From Onchidella celtica (taxonomy: Eukaryota > Mollusca > Gastropoda > Systellommatophora > Onchidiidae), in assembly GCA_963931925.1 (NCBI GenBank), contig OZ007567.1, positions 85,343,177-85,407,176 of the forward strand: a stretch of 64,000 nt of DNA. The letters are read 5' to 3'. Positions 1 through 11,776 of the stretch are shown here, piece after piece. Every line of letters begins with the position of its first letter. Position 1 is the stretch's first letter. Below the pieces are notes generated by a model that was given only the letters and a program-made list of their open reading frames with translations, was not told the origin of the DNA and ran no database searches. A program made the position numbers and the translations under genes.

Positions 1-1120
1 GGCAAAGAACTTTGAGGTTCAGGTTGTCTTGTGGCTTGTTTGGTTTTTCTGGCAAAGAACTTTGAGGTTCAGGTTGTCTTGTGGCTTGTTTGGTTTTTCT
101 GGCAAAGAACCTTTGAGGTTCAGGTTGTCTTGTGGCTTGTTTGGTTTTTCTGGCAAAGAACTTTGAGCTTCAGGTTGTCTTGTGGCTTGTTTGGTTTTTC
201 TGGCAAAGAACTTTGAGGTTCAGGTTGTCTTGTGGCTTGTTTGGTTTTTCTGGCAAAGAACTTTGAGGTTCAGGTTGTCTTGTGGCTTGTTTGGTTTTTC
301 TGGCAAAGAACCTTTGAGGTTCAGGTTGTCTTGTGGCTTGTTTGGTTTTTCTGGCAAAGAACTTTGAGCTTCAGGTTGTCTTGTGGCTTGTTTGGTTTTT
401 CTGGCAAAGAACTTTGAGGTTCAGGTTGTCTTGTGGCTTGTTTGGTTTTTCTGGCAAAGAACCTTTGAGGTTCAGGTTGTCTTGTGGCTTGTTTGGTTTT
501 TCTGGCAAAGAACTTTGAGCTTCAGGTTGTCTTGTGGCTTGTTTGGTTTTTCTGGCAAAGAACTTTGAGGTTCAGGTTGTCTTGTGGCTTGTTTGGTTTT
601 TCTGGCAAAGAACTTTGAGGTTCAGGTTGTCTTGTGGCTTGTTTGGTTTTTCTGGCAAAGAACCTTTGAGGTTCAGGTTGTCTTGTGGCTTGTTTGGTTT
701 TTCTGGCAAAGAACTTTGAGCTTCAGGTTGTCTTGTGGCTTGTTTGGTTTTTCTGGCAAAGAACTTTGAGGTTCAGGTTGTCTTGTGGCTTGTTTGGTTT
801 TTCTGGCAAAGAACCTTTGAGGTTCAGGTTGTCTTGTGGCTTGTTTGGTTTTTCTGGCAAAGAACTTTGAGCTTCAGGTTGTCTTGTGGCTTGTTTGGTT
901 TTTCTGGCAAAGAACTTTGAGGTTCAGGTTGTCTTGTGGCTTGTTTGGTTTTTCTGGCAAAGAACCTTTGAGGTTCAGGTTGTCTTGTGGCTTGTTTGGT
1001 TTTTTCTGGCAAAGAAACTTTGAGGTTCAGGTTGTCTTGTGGCTTGTTTGGTTTTTCTGGCAAAGAACCTTTGAGGTTCAGGTTGTCTTGTGGCTTGTTT
1101 GGTTTTTTCGGGTGGGGGAG
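1..1120. repeat. 50/51-bp minisatellite with higher-order pattern
   Basis: About 22 head-to-tail units begin with GGCAAAGAAC and end with TGGTTTTTCT. Three variants recur: A (50 bp, GAACTTTGAGG), B (51 bp, GAACCTTTGAGG) and C (50 bp, TTTGAGCTT). Reading unit starts from base 1 gives AABC AABC ABC AABC ABC AB A'B, so superunits of 201 and 151 bp alternate. The array is cut by the left edge, so its true length is unknown. All open frames in it are repeats of the same few codons and are not genes. The last units carry extra T or A bases, as expected at an array edge. Confidence 0.97.
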
Positions 1121-2750
1121 GTGGTGTCTGCTTGAATCAATCCTATCAAGTCTTTTTTTCTTTTAAGCTAGCAAAAATAACACAAGCATTTTGGCGTTTT
1201 GTAGATGAAAAAAGTGCAGGTTGTTCTAAATAATGTTCAGAAGTGAGGAAGACAAATTTCGTAAAATCTAAATTATATCAAAATATCTGCGCAGACATTT
1301 CGACAAAATTGTCGCTGTTTGATATTTTATAATGAGGGAGAGTGTTTGCTTATTATCACAAAATCGAAAAGGTTCCTTCTGGAACAAATCTAGAAAATAG
1401 GAAAATAAAAATTGTTTCATGGAGTTTCTCTGCAAGAATAGACATTTCTGAAGGTATATCCTCGGGGCGACTACGACTTTGTCAGTGCTTAAGGACTTTT
1501 AAATAGGGGGTGGGGGTGGGGGCGAGGGGTGGGGGGTCCATATCCACGCTTCCCACCTCAGCCCGTCTCAACTCATTGTGGTATGGAGCCATCGGGGGCT
1601 AAGGAGAATAAGAAGCGTATGAAGAGCGCATGAAGAGTGCCCCCACCCCCCCTCCCCCCCCCCCCCCCCAGGTTATGAAGAGCGGTACATAGGGGGAAGA
1701 GAGGTCTCTGTGAACTGGATGTAATGCTTCTTGATTACGGCAATGACTTTAAAAAATTAGCATGTTTGAGTGTTTTTTGTTTGTTTGTTTTTCTTGGTTG
1801 TTGTTGTTGTTGTCTTTTTTGTTGTTGTTGTTGTTGTTGAAACAAACAGGTTGTAGGAATAAATAAAAATCAAATACAGGCTATGTTTCTAATGAAACAT
1901 CAAAAAACAGTCCACGCAGGATGATATTTAAAGTTTTAAAATATCGAAGCTTTATCATGGACATTCAACATTTTAATGGCCGTATTAGTGTACAAGGAGG
2001 AGGGGGGTGAAGCCAAGAGTATGAAAAGCTTTCATGGGAGGAGGGAGGGGGTGGGTACAAAAACTGCCCAAATTGAGTACATATACTTCATGGATAGCCC
2101 CTTATAACTATCCGCCTCTCGATGACGTATATACTATGACGTTTTACCTGTAGAAACTGTTTTCACTTCAGTCTTCCCGTAAGTGTTCTCGAGGTCTTTC
2201 TGTTTGCGGAGCTAAATCACATTCTTTTCATGCAAAACACTTAGACAAATTCGTTCCTTCCCAAGTCTCTCTCTTGTCTCGGGTTATTTATTTATTTATC
2301 TAACAGCAGTAAAGATTGTGAAGACACAACGTCAGATGGATTAGGTTCCTGTGCTAATCTTATCTATTTATTTTTACCTCTAAACTTACACCTTGTTAGC
2401 ACTGCCATTTCAATTTCAGTTTCGGGTAGGTAAATAAACGAACGGAGTTGTGCGGAATTCGGGAATGATTCGATAATGGTTTTGACGGTTTATGTATCTG
2501 TAATGATTCGGTGAGTTTCACGTAAAAGATAAGGAAATGAGGGCGCAGATAAGACTTAGATAAGAACAAACCGCAGGAAAGATGGGAGAACGATAAAAAA
2601 AATTAAGAAAGGAATGAAGGAGTTTTGGTTTTTGTTTGACTTGCGTTTACAATGACAAGGGTGACGGGTTTATAGCGATCTAAGCAGTTTTCATGGCACC
2701 GTTTAATTGCCTCCACAATATAAAATGTACAGTTTCCAACCAAAGTCCAG
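1121..2750. other. Intergenic, no gene seen
   Basis: No coding sequence recognised. There is a G-run block near 1507-1538 and a C-run block near 1640-1671 that could pair or form quadruplex/i-motif structures. A GTT-rich microsatellite lies near 1797-1838. A second GGAGG-rich stretch is at about 1998-2055. Confidence 0.6.
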
Positions 2751-2754
2751 CACA

Positions 2755-2850
2755 GGGGACGAGGTGGTCTAGTAGCAAGGTGCTCGCCTCTCATGTCGAA
2801 GGAACCGGGTTCGATCCCGGCCCGTGCAAGCATGTTGGATTTTTTTCGGG
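2755..2850 (+). mobile_element. SINE tRNA-like head, 3'-truncated
   Basis: A tRNA-like sequence starts GGGGACGAGG and contains a perfect B box (GGTTCGATCC) and a degenerate A box. It ends in GTGCAAGCATGTTGGAT, which is not tRNA. The same head followed by the same bridge occurs at 16566 and 56908 (+) and, reversed, at 9504, 12671 and 30334, so this is a SINE head and not a tRNA gene. The Meta-like core found in the other copies is missing here. Confidence 0.85.
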
Positions 2851-5800
2851 AGGAGAATAAAGACCTAAGTCCAGCATTAAGATCTAGATTTTGTAAGAAA
2901 TAGTGTCTAAATGAAGGCGAAACATAAAATATGAATGACAACTAAACGGATAACAAAAGCAAAATTCCTTGGGAGGAAAACAGCTATGACAGGGATATAA
3001 AAGGGAAAAAAAAAAAAGAAGACGCAAATCAAGACACAAAACCAACGCCAGTAAATAGGCAGGGAGGGAGAAGACAGAGAAGAAAAGAGAAATGGAGGGA
3101 CGAAAGATAAAACCGAACGAATGAAAGATGATGAAGAAAAGACGGGAAAAAAATGTAAGAACATAATTATGAAACGAAGCAATTCGTACCGTATCAGCGA
3201 ATGATAATTGAACAGATGGAGAATAACAGGAAAGTAATATGTACATGAAAATTAAATACACTAATATCGGTAACGCAAAGGATCCTAGATACACACATGA
3301 TGTGAAAGAGCTAATGTATCAATTGATTCAGTGACTTACTTAACAAAGGCCAGAATACAGAGGTCAGCTATTCTTGCCAAAAACTTTTTTTAAAAACGAT
3401 CACTCACAAACCACTGCAATACAGCTATAACTATTACTGAGCTGCTATGCTGCACTGGTAGAATTATTGTCTCAAACAGTACACCTGAGGGAAAGAGCTC
3501 TTTAGCAACAGGAGCCATCCCAAAAGCATGTACGCTCGATTTTGGCAATTCGGACTATCTCCCTCCCTCCTTCCTCCGGTGCCTCCCATGTACGCTTTTC
3601 ACAATAATTATTTTCTTATACTTAGCATCACCCCCCCCCCCCTCTTTGTCCAAGCGTGCGGCGACTAAAACGGTGAATATCCATGATAACGCTTTGGAGT
3701 TCCCAGACTTTAAATGGCATTTTGTATGGACTATTTGACCGTATAATGCTATATTTCATGTTTGTGTAGTCCTATAACTTAGTTTTGATAAAAAATATAA
3801 ATATTACTCAACATTTTAATTCATTACCATAATTGAAATGCTTACGTGTGTTCCCCAGAAATCCGCTTCCTCGCCTTATACACTTTTCATATGCCAGGGA
3901 CAACTTCCCTCTGAGTGTACGAACTTTATGGGTGGCCCTGTGGCTATTATGCACAGAAACTGTGTATTTGATAAATTGTATATAAACTGATTATAATCCT
4001 TTAATTTATTGGCGGGGAAGTGAAACACAGATGAATAATGAGTTGGAAAGAACGCGGATAAATTAATAATGATTCCGCGCTGTAAAATATTTCTGTCAGG
4101 AACTTCATCAAAATTATAATTCCAGTGAAAACAAGCTTAACTGAACTGTTGATCAGATGAATAGCACTGCAGAGGACATAAATAAAAACAAATTCAAAAA
4201 TAATATATTTTTTTTAATCATATCAGAAAATAATTTTTATTACACGAGCGATAAGTTAGACTTGTCTGAAATTACAGGAAATACCCAAGTGGAGTGAAAC
4301 TAATGGAGAAAGAAAGTTCAAAGACCACCTGTTTACCGGTTAATATTGGCCCCCTTTTGATGAAGGAGGGGGATATCTTTCTCGTCAATCAGTTTATCAT
4401 TAGCTGCAAAATATTTCAGGGCTAACTAAGTGCTGCATGACTGACAAGGATTCTCTGGTATCTCAACAATTTTGAAAACGTTCTTCGTGAACCCCGATAA
4501 ACTTCTGCATTTCAGTCTAATGTTTTATGTCAAATGAATTTAGAGAGGTGAAAGGCAGGTGAAATTTTGATATCACAGACCACAATCAACGTTTCCTCTA
4601 ATTTTTCCAAACCACTGAGCTGAACTTTTGATGCTTTAAGCAGAACGATGTTTTAAATTCAAAGCTAGTGCCCGACATTCAAACTTTCGTGCAGCATTCA
4701 GATGTGCGCGGCACCAATACAATGACTGCCCATCAACCGCACACCCGGGCAGCTTAAAGGGAACATTGACCACAATATATAATACATAATTATATCATAA
4801 CTCTCATCCAACCACTGGGATTTTGGAAAAAGGCGATTTTTCCGGTGGTGGATAGTGACCTTGAAATTAGGCCTATCCGGGCTATAGTTTGTGACATTTA
4901 GTGGATGGAAGTCCTGAGAAATTATGAAAAACATACAGAAATGATAGAATTTGCACAACAGAGAGCATAATGATATTAAGTGGTGAGTAGGACGAAAAAT
5001 ATCACATTTTCTTTGCACATTTCTGAGTGTAGAACATTCTCTATCTTCAGTTACTTTATTTACTTACAATTTAGTAATTACAAGAAATATTTCAACTTAA
5101 GAGAAATTCTGACATAACTGTTCAGGGCGTGAGAGGGTGGCGGAGACAGGCGGAGACAGAAAGTGTGCATGAGACTGGGGGTTCATTTCAGTCTGTTACC
5201 AGAAGAGCTGTTGTTAGGAGCGCGTAGTATTTTACATTATAAGACATTGCTGAACAATGGACACAACGGTATTTTCTCAATTTGGCTTTGTAGTGCGACT
5301 ACGCGCCACTAACATTCTTCATGAAAAGTGTGATAAAAATTTAGATCCACCTTCGTGTTCCACCCCACCCCGATTTCCCCATGTCCATCCACACATTGAC
5401 GATTCCTCTTTTATTCTACGATACGCTATTCTGCTGAAAAAATAATGGTATGGTTTTGTAAGATATCCAACACAATCATAATTATGTGAGTGGATCTGGC
5501 GAAATCGGGCTTACGGTGAAATTATTACATCTCTTTTAAAAAAATCAAAATAAAATATTTCTGAGACGATATCAGGCAAAATATTTTAACTGAATGCAGA
5601 AAAATGATTAATCTTTACTAGCTTTAAGCAAATCGCAGTTTCTCTAGAAAAATGTTCACCCTTTGGAGGGATTTTCTAAGGAATTTAGTCTTTCACCTTG
5701 AGCCCGATTTCACCAGATCTCCTCACATATGTGTTGAGCTGAACACGTCCGTGACAAATTCACTTATCTAATGTCTAAATATGTAGCAAAACTGGCTTAT

Positions 5801-6700
5801 AATGGAAGCGGGGGGGGGGGGACTCTCTCCAGTGACTATACCTGACCTGATGTTGGCAAGACAAGCTGACCCAATTACTCTCAGACCGCGCATTGTCGTC
5901 ACCGAGGTGTATGTGAGTGCTGGTGTTGAAAGTCGCTAATAATTCTCAGCTGCTCACCCACCCACGAGTGCATAGAGCAAAGGCTGAGTGATAGATGTTA
6001 GCTTAGCCCGTGTTGTTTACGTACAATGATTGTCCATTTTTCCATAGCGAACGAGAAATCTATCTTTCATCTGAATATCAAACCATTGCTATAACTACCT
6101 CACCAACATCTTAGCATTAAGAACGGAATGTTATAGATCCACAATTCTCCTAACCTTTTTTTTTTTGTTCTTTTGATTTTTCATGACCCAGATAACGGCG
6201 GCGACGCCATCTACCCGCCCGCCTATTATGTTACAGCGTTTAAATTGACTTGTTTATTATGACAGGAACAAAATTAAAATATTATGTATTTTATGTTCGA
6301 CATATTTAAGTTACGAATAAAAAGTGTGATACATCAATAAATAAAACCAAAATTAATACATTTCAGATTCTTTTAAAAAAAAAAAAAAACTTAAACAGGC
6401 CACGCCAGCCTGCCACAGCCACTGATACTTCGAGGAACTGTTACAGATAACTTTGGACATTCGGAAAGCTGGTATTCTTTTCCCCAGTCAGTGGATTACT
6501 ACTTTCCTTCCAGAATTATCTTTTATGTTTGTTTAACAATAAAACATTCAGCCAGATATAATTCTCGATATAACTGTCGACCTGCCTGATTGTTAAACAC
6601 GGGTAGACTGACTGCAGCTACAACACACTTGCCCAGTGATTGTTTTGTGACTAATGACAGATCGATCAGTTGAAACAGTCGCCAACTGTCACTGAATGTG
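2851..6700. other. Intergenic, no gene seen
   Basis: AT-rich sequence without a recognisable coding exon. The longest minus-strand frames (2884-3294) are phenylalanine/serine-rich readings of a purine-rich plus strand and show no family resemblance. Homopolymer runs (C near 3631, G near 5811, A near 6378) interrupt the sequence. Confidence 0.5.
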
Positions 6701-6709
6701 AGTCATCAA

Positions 6710-7570
6710 ATAGAGTTTTATCTGCGTAGATAAGTTTTCGGCTGTTGTAGTAAGTAGATCTGCGTAGATAAGTTTTCGGCTGTTTTAGTAAGTAGATCTG
6801 CGTAGATAAGTTTTAGGCTGTTTTAGTAAGTTAGATAGCTTTCCAATTGTTTCAGTGAATTATGTGGCTTTTCAACCATTTCAGGAAGTTAGAAAGCGTT
6901 TTAACTGTGTCAGTAATTCAAATAGCTTTTCAACTGTTTCGATAAGTTACATAGCTTTTTCAGCTGTTTCGGTAAGTTAGCTTTTCAACTGTTTCAGTAA
7001 GTTAGGCCAGTAGATTTTGGTAAGTTGGGTACTTTTTCAACTATTTCAGGAAATTAGATAGACCTCAGCTATTTCATTAAGTTTCATAGTTTTCAGCTTT
7101 TTCAGCAATTTGAATATTTTCAACTATTTCAGTAACTGTTAATAATAGGTTTTCAACAATTTCAATAATTATGATAGGTTTCTCAACTATTTCAGTAGAT
7201 TTTCAAGTATTTCAGCAGTTTTTATAGGTTTTCAACTAACATCTTAGCATTAGGAGCAGAATGTCATATCTGCGTTCATTTAGCCTACATGTATTTCAAT
7301 AACTATGATAGGTTTTCAACTTATTCAGCAATTTTCATAGGTTTGCATGTATTTCGGTAAACTACATCGGTTTTCAAGTATTTCATTAAGTTGTAATATA
7401 TAGGTATTTAATAGACAGATGTTCAACCATTTCAGTAAGTTAGATCGGTGTCCAACTGATTCAAAAAGGTAGATAGGCTTTTCAACTATTTCAGTAAGCA
7501 ATATAGCGTTTTCAATTACTTTACTAAACTAGGTCAATTTTCTATTTTCAGTGAAGTAGGTTTTCAACGA
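6710..7570. repeat. Degenerate minisatellite, ~30-43 bp units
   Basis: The region opens with three near-identical 40-odd bp units (CTGCGTAGATAAGTTTT core at about 6722, 6759 and 6797). It then decays into many diverged units built on TTTTCAACTGTTTCAGTAAG, alternating with TAGATAG-type spacers to about 7570. The gradient from well-preserved to highly diverged units suggests an old array with recent expansion at its left end. Confidence 0.85.
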
Positions 7571-7675
7571 CTTCAATATGTTTGCAGTTACAGATTTCTT
7601 ATTTGACTTATTTACTGAATCTGCCACCCATTCATTTCATTGACAAATTTATACAGTTATCTCAATTTTTTTCAG

Positions 7676-7866
7676 TTAATATTATTGAAGATGGAATAAG
7701 GGTAACAGTTGCCATTGAAAATACATTATCTGCACGGCAGCTCAAGCAATTGTCATTGGAAATCAATCAATCTTTCTTTCTATACAATGAAACATTGAGA
7801 ATAGCAACGTTAAAATGGCTCAAGATTTTCATTCATCAACGACTTATCACAAAGGAAAGAGTGTAA
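7676..7866 (+). other. Weak candidate terminal exon
   Basis: A good acceptor (T-rich tract ending TTTTTTTCAG at 7675) is followed by a 63-codon frame (NIIEDGIRV...LITKERV) ending in TAA at 7866. No domain is recognised and no partner exon can be assigned. A consensus donor at 7901 (GTAAGTG) cannot be reached in one open frame. It could be chance. Confidence 0.15.
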
Positions 7867-7909
7867 CATTCCTTAATGAAATTATCAACAATTCTACCTT
7901 GTAAGTGCA

Positions 7910-8890
7910 TTAATTCAGCTTCGTGAACTTGTTTTTTTTAATTATTAACGTGAGTGAAATTCTGAAATTCATAGAATGAAAAATAAAAATATCTAGCTCT
8001 AAAGGCCAAGTTTGTTTGTTTTGTTTTTTTGTTTTTTTTTTGTTCTTATTAAAAATTTTAAATCTTATTAACCATGTCGTAAATAGTCAAACATGGTGGT
8101 CTAAATATTTTTTTTCGCATTCTCAACGCTGGCATAAAATTTAGAAAGGAAATTGCAATGAAAATAACACTCGTCTAAAAATGTTAGCATCAAAATTTAG
8201 AATGGAAATTATAATGAAAATAACATTCATTTAAATAACTAGTGGCGTAATTTTACTGTTTGTTACAAAGACTGAACTAGAACTAGAACTAGATCTATTC
8301 TCAACATTAAAATTACTCACCGATCTGTCTGTTCCAGGTGTACCGATCGATATGTTATCGTTAAAATCCAATCATTAATTTACTTGGCCTATCGACCTGT
8401 GCTCGACTGGTAACCGCGTGGAACTGAGACTCCCAAAACATCAAAGGGAAGCGCGCTTTGCGATATCTCATCTCATCCTGTAAGGTGAGGGCACTCTCTC
8501 TTCATTCACAAAGTTCTGTCATCCAAACCGGCGCACCTCTCACTGGGATTTTTTTTTGTGTGTGGCGGGGGACTGACGAGTCGCTTCCTCTTCCAACGCT
8601 TTCTTTTCCCCCACACTCAACAGCTCAGCGCACTTTCTTTCCTTTCATTTGCACCGTAATTTTTGTTTTCTTTCTTTCGTTTTCCTTCCCTTTTAACCCC
8701 GCTGTTCTCAGTCTCACCTTTATTTTCCGACAAGGAACATTCATTTAGCGTAGGGTTTCGGGTTTCGCCTAATTAGAAATTTGACGAGATGAAGTTAACT
8801 GATCGCATCTCGTTTTGTTTTTCTTATTAAAAGAAGGTTCGCGCTCACGAAAGACAAGGTTTTCTGGGCTGGAATACAAAAAAAAATAAA
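7910..8890. other. Intergenic, no gene seen
   Basis: T-rich and AT-rich sequence. A short near-duplicate (AAATTTAGAA-GGAAATT-AATGAAAATAACA) occurs at about 8138 and 8192. No coding signal seen. Confidence 0.4.
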
Positions 8891-8893
8891 AAA

Positions 8894-9504
8894 ATGAATG
8901 AATGAAGATCATTTATATAGCGCCTAATCCAAACGAGTTTGCTCTCGGCGCTTTACAGAATGTCTTGTTCTCTCGATTTGCATCTCTCTCACTCTCTCTT
9001 TCTTTCTCTCACCCTCTTGCTCTCACTCTCTCTATCTCTCTCTATCTCAGAGCAAATTGTAACGCAGCCTGTTAGGCGCAGTTCACAACTCACAACAGTT
9101 CACAACTCGCAACTTATATTCTAAAGTATTCTCATATTATTTGAATATATATTATATAATATTTATTTAATAATGAATTATACATTTTTCGTTGGTGATA
9201 TGGGGGATGATAGGGATAAATTTCAATCTATTAATTTTAATTTCAATTTTGCCCGGGCAGCGGCCTGTTCGGCCTGCTCTTTACGATTTCCAACTGCCGA
9301 GGTATCTTTAACGTGCGCAACGTGCACACGGGCCCTCCGAATTTTTTCGTCCTTATCCGAGAAGACTAGGTACTCGATCCTAACCCCCCCAATAGGATCA
9401 GGGACACGAAATTATGAGAAAAATCCCAATTTCCAACATGCCTGCACAGCCCAGGGCCCTTGATATGAGAGGCGAGTACCTTGCCTCTAGACCACATTGT
9501 CCCC
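8894..9504 (-). mobile_element. Long-form tRNA/Meta-like SINE (~610 bp)
   Basis: On the minus strand this runs from a tRNA-like head (start 9504; its B box falls in a deleted part of the head) through the Meta-like core (9250-9410; GCCCGGGCAG, TCTTTAACGTGCGC, CTTATCCGAGAAGACTAGG on the plus strand). It continues to a 3' module containing CAAATTGTAACGCAGCCTG and TTTATATAGCGCC...GGCGCTTTACAG, and ends in an (ATTC)n tail at 8894. The copy at 29677-30334 has the same order, showing that this is one unit. A CT microsatellite sits inside the 3' module. Confidence 0.85.
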
Positions 9505-9850
9505 AATAATAATAATATTATAATAATTATGAAAACAAAACAATTTCTCTATGATGCAAGAGCTTCATCAGCTCACAACATAATATTTGAAAATCTTGAA
9601 CTGAATTTCAGTATGCTTATAAATCAGTTACATGAATTAACTGCATGTAAAAGATTTAGATATATTCTATAAAATTTAATAGAAACTTTGCTTTTCTCCA
9701 CAATCCGTAATTATTGCGATTGTTGTTTTCCTTCTCTTGTTTGAGTTTTGTTCGTCAAAAAGTCACCAGTTATAAGTCACTGACTTATGTCGCATCCCCT
9801 TTCTGTATGCATGGATATTACACATGGCCTTTTTGAACATCTTTTCACCG
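9505..9850. other. Intergenic, no gene seen
   Basis: Short (AAT)n-rich stretch near 9507-9525 at the SINE 5' boundary, then AT-rich sequence. Nothing else supported. Confidence 0.4.
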
Positions 9851-9851
<1 letters not shown>

Positions 9852-9890
<39 letters not shown>

Positions 9891-10105
9891 TCTCTCTCTT
9901 TCCTTCTCTCTCTCCCTCGTCTCTCTGTCTTCTGTCTCTCTCTCTCTCCTTCTCTCTCTCCTTCGTCTCTCTGTCCTCTGCCTGTCTCTCTCTCTCTCTC
10001 TCTTTCAGTCTCTCTCGTTTTTGTCTCTCTCCCTCTCTCTCTCTCCCTCTCTCACTGTCTCTCTATCTGTCTCTCTATTCCTTGTCTCTGTGTGTGTGTG
10101 TGTGT
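9852..10105. repeat. CT/CTTC microsatellite, with TG run
   Basis: Long polypyrimidine tract dominated by (CT)n with GTCT and CTTC interruptions, ending in (TG)n at about 10088. The two long Leu/Ser-rich plus-strand frames across it are artefacts of the repeat. Confidence 0.95.
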
Positions 10106-10860
10106 ATTTCAACACTCTTCTTCTCTTCTTTCTATCGTTTCCTCTGTCTCTTTATTCGCCATACCATAATTTTCGTTCTTTCGCCTTCATCTCTTTTATC
10201 ATCTCGGTACCCTTAATTCCATATCTTCTGGTTCCTTCTTTCGTTTTCCTTGTCCGTGAGAACCTATCTGATTCCATGTTTTTTACTCACCCCACTGCAG
10301 CGACCACCTGTTTGCTAGCGTCACGAGTCACGATGTAAGAAGACAGACGGAGAGAAATTCTATTTTTTACCTCTCTGTCGGTTTGTGAGTTTAAGAATGG
10401 CTGTGAAAGAAAGAAACGGGTGCATAGAGGGTGGAGGGAAGAAAGTGAGGGAGAATAACTGAGTGCTTTAAATGGCGACCTTAGTTCTTCTTTGTTGTAT
10501 CTCCATTTGTATAGCCGGCCGACAAATTGACGCACATTTCGGCCCTACCTGATTCGAGAAAATCGTTATCAATTTTATCCATTTTGTGTTTTCAGTATGT
10601 TTGAAAAGTTTAACCTCGTTACTATTCCCTTTCCAAATGATAATCCTGTCTGAGAAAGGTAAATGCCTCAAAAACTGACTTGGAATCGAGTAATCATCAA
10701 TAATTTTGACTAAAAGCTCAAACTTTAAAAGCAATTTTCTCAAAACTGTGGTAGTACCACTTCCTGTCTTCGATAGGCCATTATTATCTTCTCTACTAAT
10801 TAAATTACAGCAATATTTTTTTTACCAAGTGAAAGGACATTGAATAACCTATTTGGTGAT
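10106..10860. other. Intergenic, no gene seen
   Basis: No protein family recognised on either strand. The overlapping minus-strand frames at 10287-10743 have no visible domain. Confidence 0.4.
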
Positions 10861-10913
10861 ACCAATATCCCCATACCACCAAATTGCACGAAGTGCCTCA
10901 TTTTGTCGGGCGG

Positions 10914-11140
10914 CTACACATTTTTTGAAAAACTGGACATCTTTTAATATAAAGGTGTTTATAACAACAAATACACACTTTGACACAAAGGTTGTTTTAA
11001 AATGCGTTGTGGCACTTATCAAGCTGTTTCACGGTTCCGATTTACTCCAACTCTTCATCGTAATAACTAAAGGCCTAAAAGTTTCTCGATTGCGCAATAA
11101 AAGGAGTTGTAAGAAACAAGGACTGAGGTCGGGAATTGCG
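10914..11140. repeat. Dispersed repeat, copy 1
   Basis: About 225 bp aligning by eye with 26866-27095. Shared blocks include GAAAAACTGGA-ATCTTTTA, ATGC-TGTGGCAC, AGCTGTTTCAC-GTT-CGATTTA and ACAA-AACTAAGGTC-like ends. The copies differ by many substitutions and indels. No terminal repeats or coding capacity are obvious, so the class is unknown. Confidence 0.65.
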
Positions 11141-11187
11141 TGAATACTGAATGGGCTGGTAGCTCATATAGTTTTTGAATCGTTTAA

Positions 11188-11373
11188 GGCCCGACTCGTC
11201 CTAGCCGATTTCGATGGCCCAACTAATTGGATGGTGACGTCACGGCATAGAGTTTCAATGAGACGTCGCTCGTCAGCCAATTAGTTGGGACTCATTGAAA
11301 CTGAAAGTCGTGACGTCACCATCCAACTACATTGTAAGTCGGTCGGTCAAAATCGGCTAGTGCGCATCGGGCC
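11188..11373. mobile_element. MITE with long TIRs (first of three)
   Basis: Terminal inverted repeats begin GGCCCGACTCGTCCTAGCCG on the left and, reversed, GGCCCGATGCGCACTAGCCG on the right. Inner arms ATGGTGACGTCACG/CGTGACGTCACCAT and CAACTAATTGG-type sequences extend the foldback. TAA/TTA flanks the ends, as expected for a 3-bp target like that of PIF/Harbinger elements. Non-autonomous, 186 bp. Confidence 0.8.
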
Positions 11374-11374
11374 T

Positions 11375-11527
11375 TAGGGGCCGCGCGCACTATCCCGTTT
11401 CGCCTGCTGCACGGCGTGCAAACGCAGATTTTTGCTTGCTTGGCAAAGAGTTAACTGTGCTGCACGCCACGCGAAAGATTGCTTGCATTCAACGGGCGGT
11501 TAATTTTAACATAGTGCGCAGGGCCTA
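11375..11527. mobile_element. MITE (second of three, abutting)
   Basis: Ends TAGGGGCCGCGCGCACTAT and, reversed, TAGGCCCTGCGCACTAT are inverted repeats. The interior also folds (CTGCTGCACGGCGTGCA versus TGCTGCACGCCACGCG are partly related). It starts where the preceding MITE ends, sharing the TTA between them. Confidence 0.65.
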
Positions 11528-11561
11528 TTAGCGACTGTTCCCGTCTTTTTGTCTGTGTATA

Positions 11562-11681
11562 CTTGTCCACGGCATCCGTTCCGCTCCGCTCCTCACCGCT
11601 ATAGGAGCAAAGACCGTTTTTCATACGTCATTTCAGTAAAAAAAAAAAAGAAAAAATAGCGGAGCGGATGCTGTGGACAAG
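11562..11681. mobile_element. Short foldback MITE (third of three)
   Basis: Arms CTTGTCCACGGCATCCG (left) and CGGATGCTGTGGACAAG (right) pair with one mismatch and continue inward as CGCTCCGCTC/GCGGAGCG. The loop contains a poly-A tract at about 11638-11657. Confidence 0.75.
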
Positions 11682-11776
11682 ACCACTTACATGTGGCCAG
11701 TGAGTTCTTTCTGAATCAGCGAATGTGAGCAATCGATCTTATTCCGTTTATTGTTTTGTATAATATATCTTAAAAC

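Noticed and set aside
1..1120. Regular ~50-bp repeats that might suggest a CRISPR array
   Set aside because: Units abut without unique spacers and the context is eukaryotic; it is a minisatellite.
31..1135. Many near-identical 61-99 aa frames
   Set aside because: They are translations of the same 50-bp repeat in shifting phase.
2755..2828. Possible functional tRNA gene
   Set aside because: The same tRNA-like head with the same non-tRNA bridge occurs in at least five other places; it is a SINE head.
2884..3294. 136-aa Phe/Leu-rich minus-strand frame resembling a membrane protein
   Set aside because: It is the complement of a purine-rich tract; hydrophobicity follows from base composition.
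7676..7901. Internal exon using the donor at 7901
   Set aside because: No single frame is open from the acceptor to that donor.
9787..10338. Leu/Ser-rich 130-183 aa frames
   Set aside because: Caused by the CT microsatellite.
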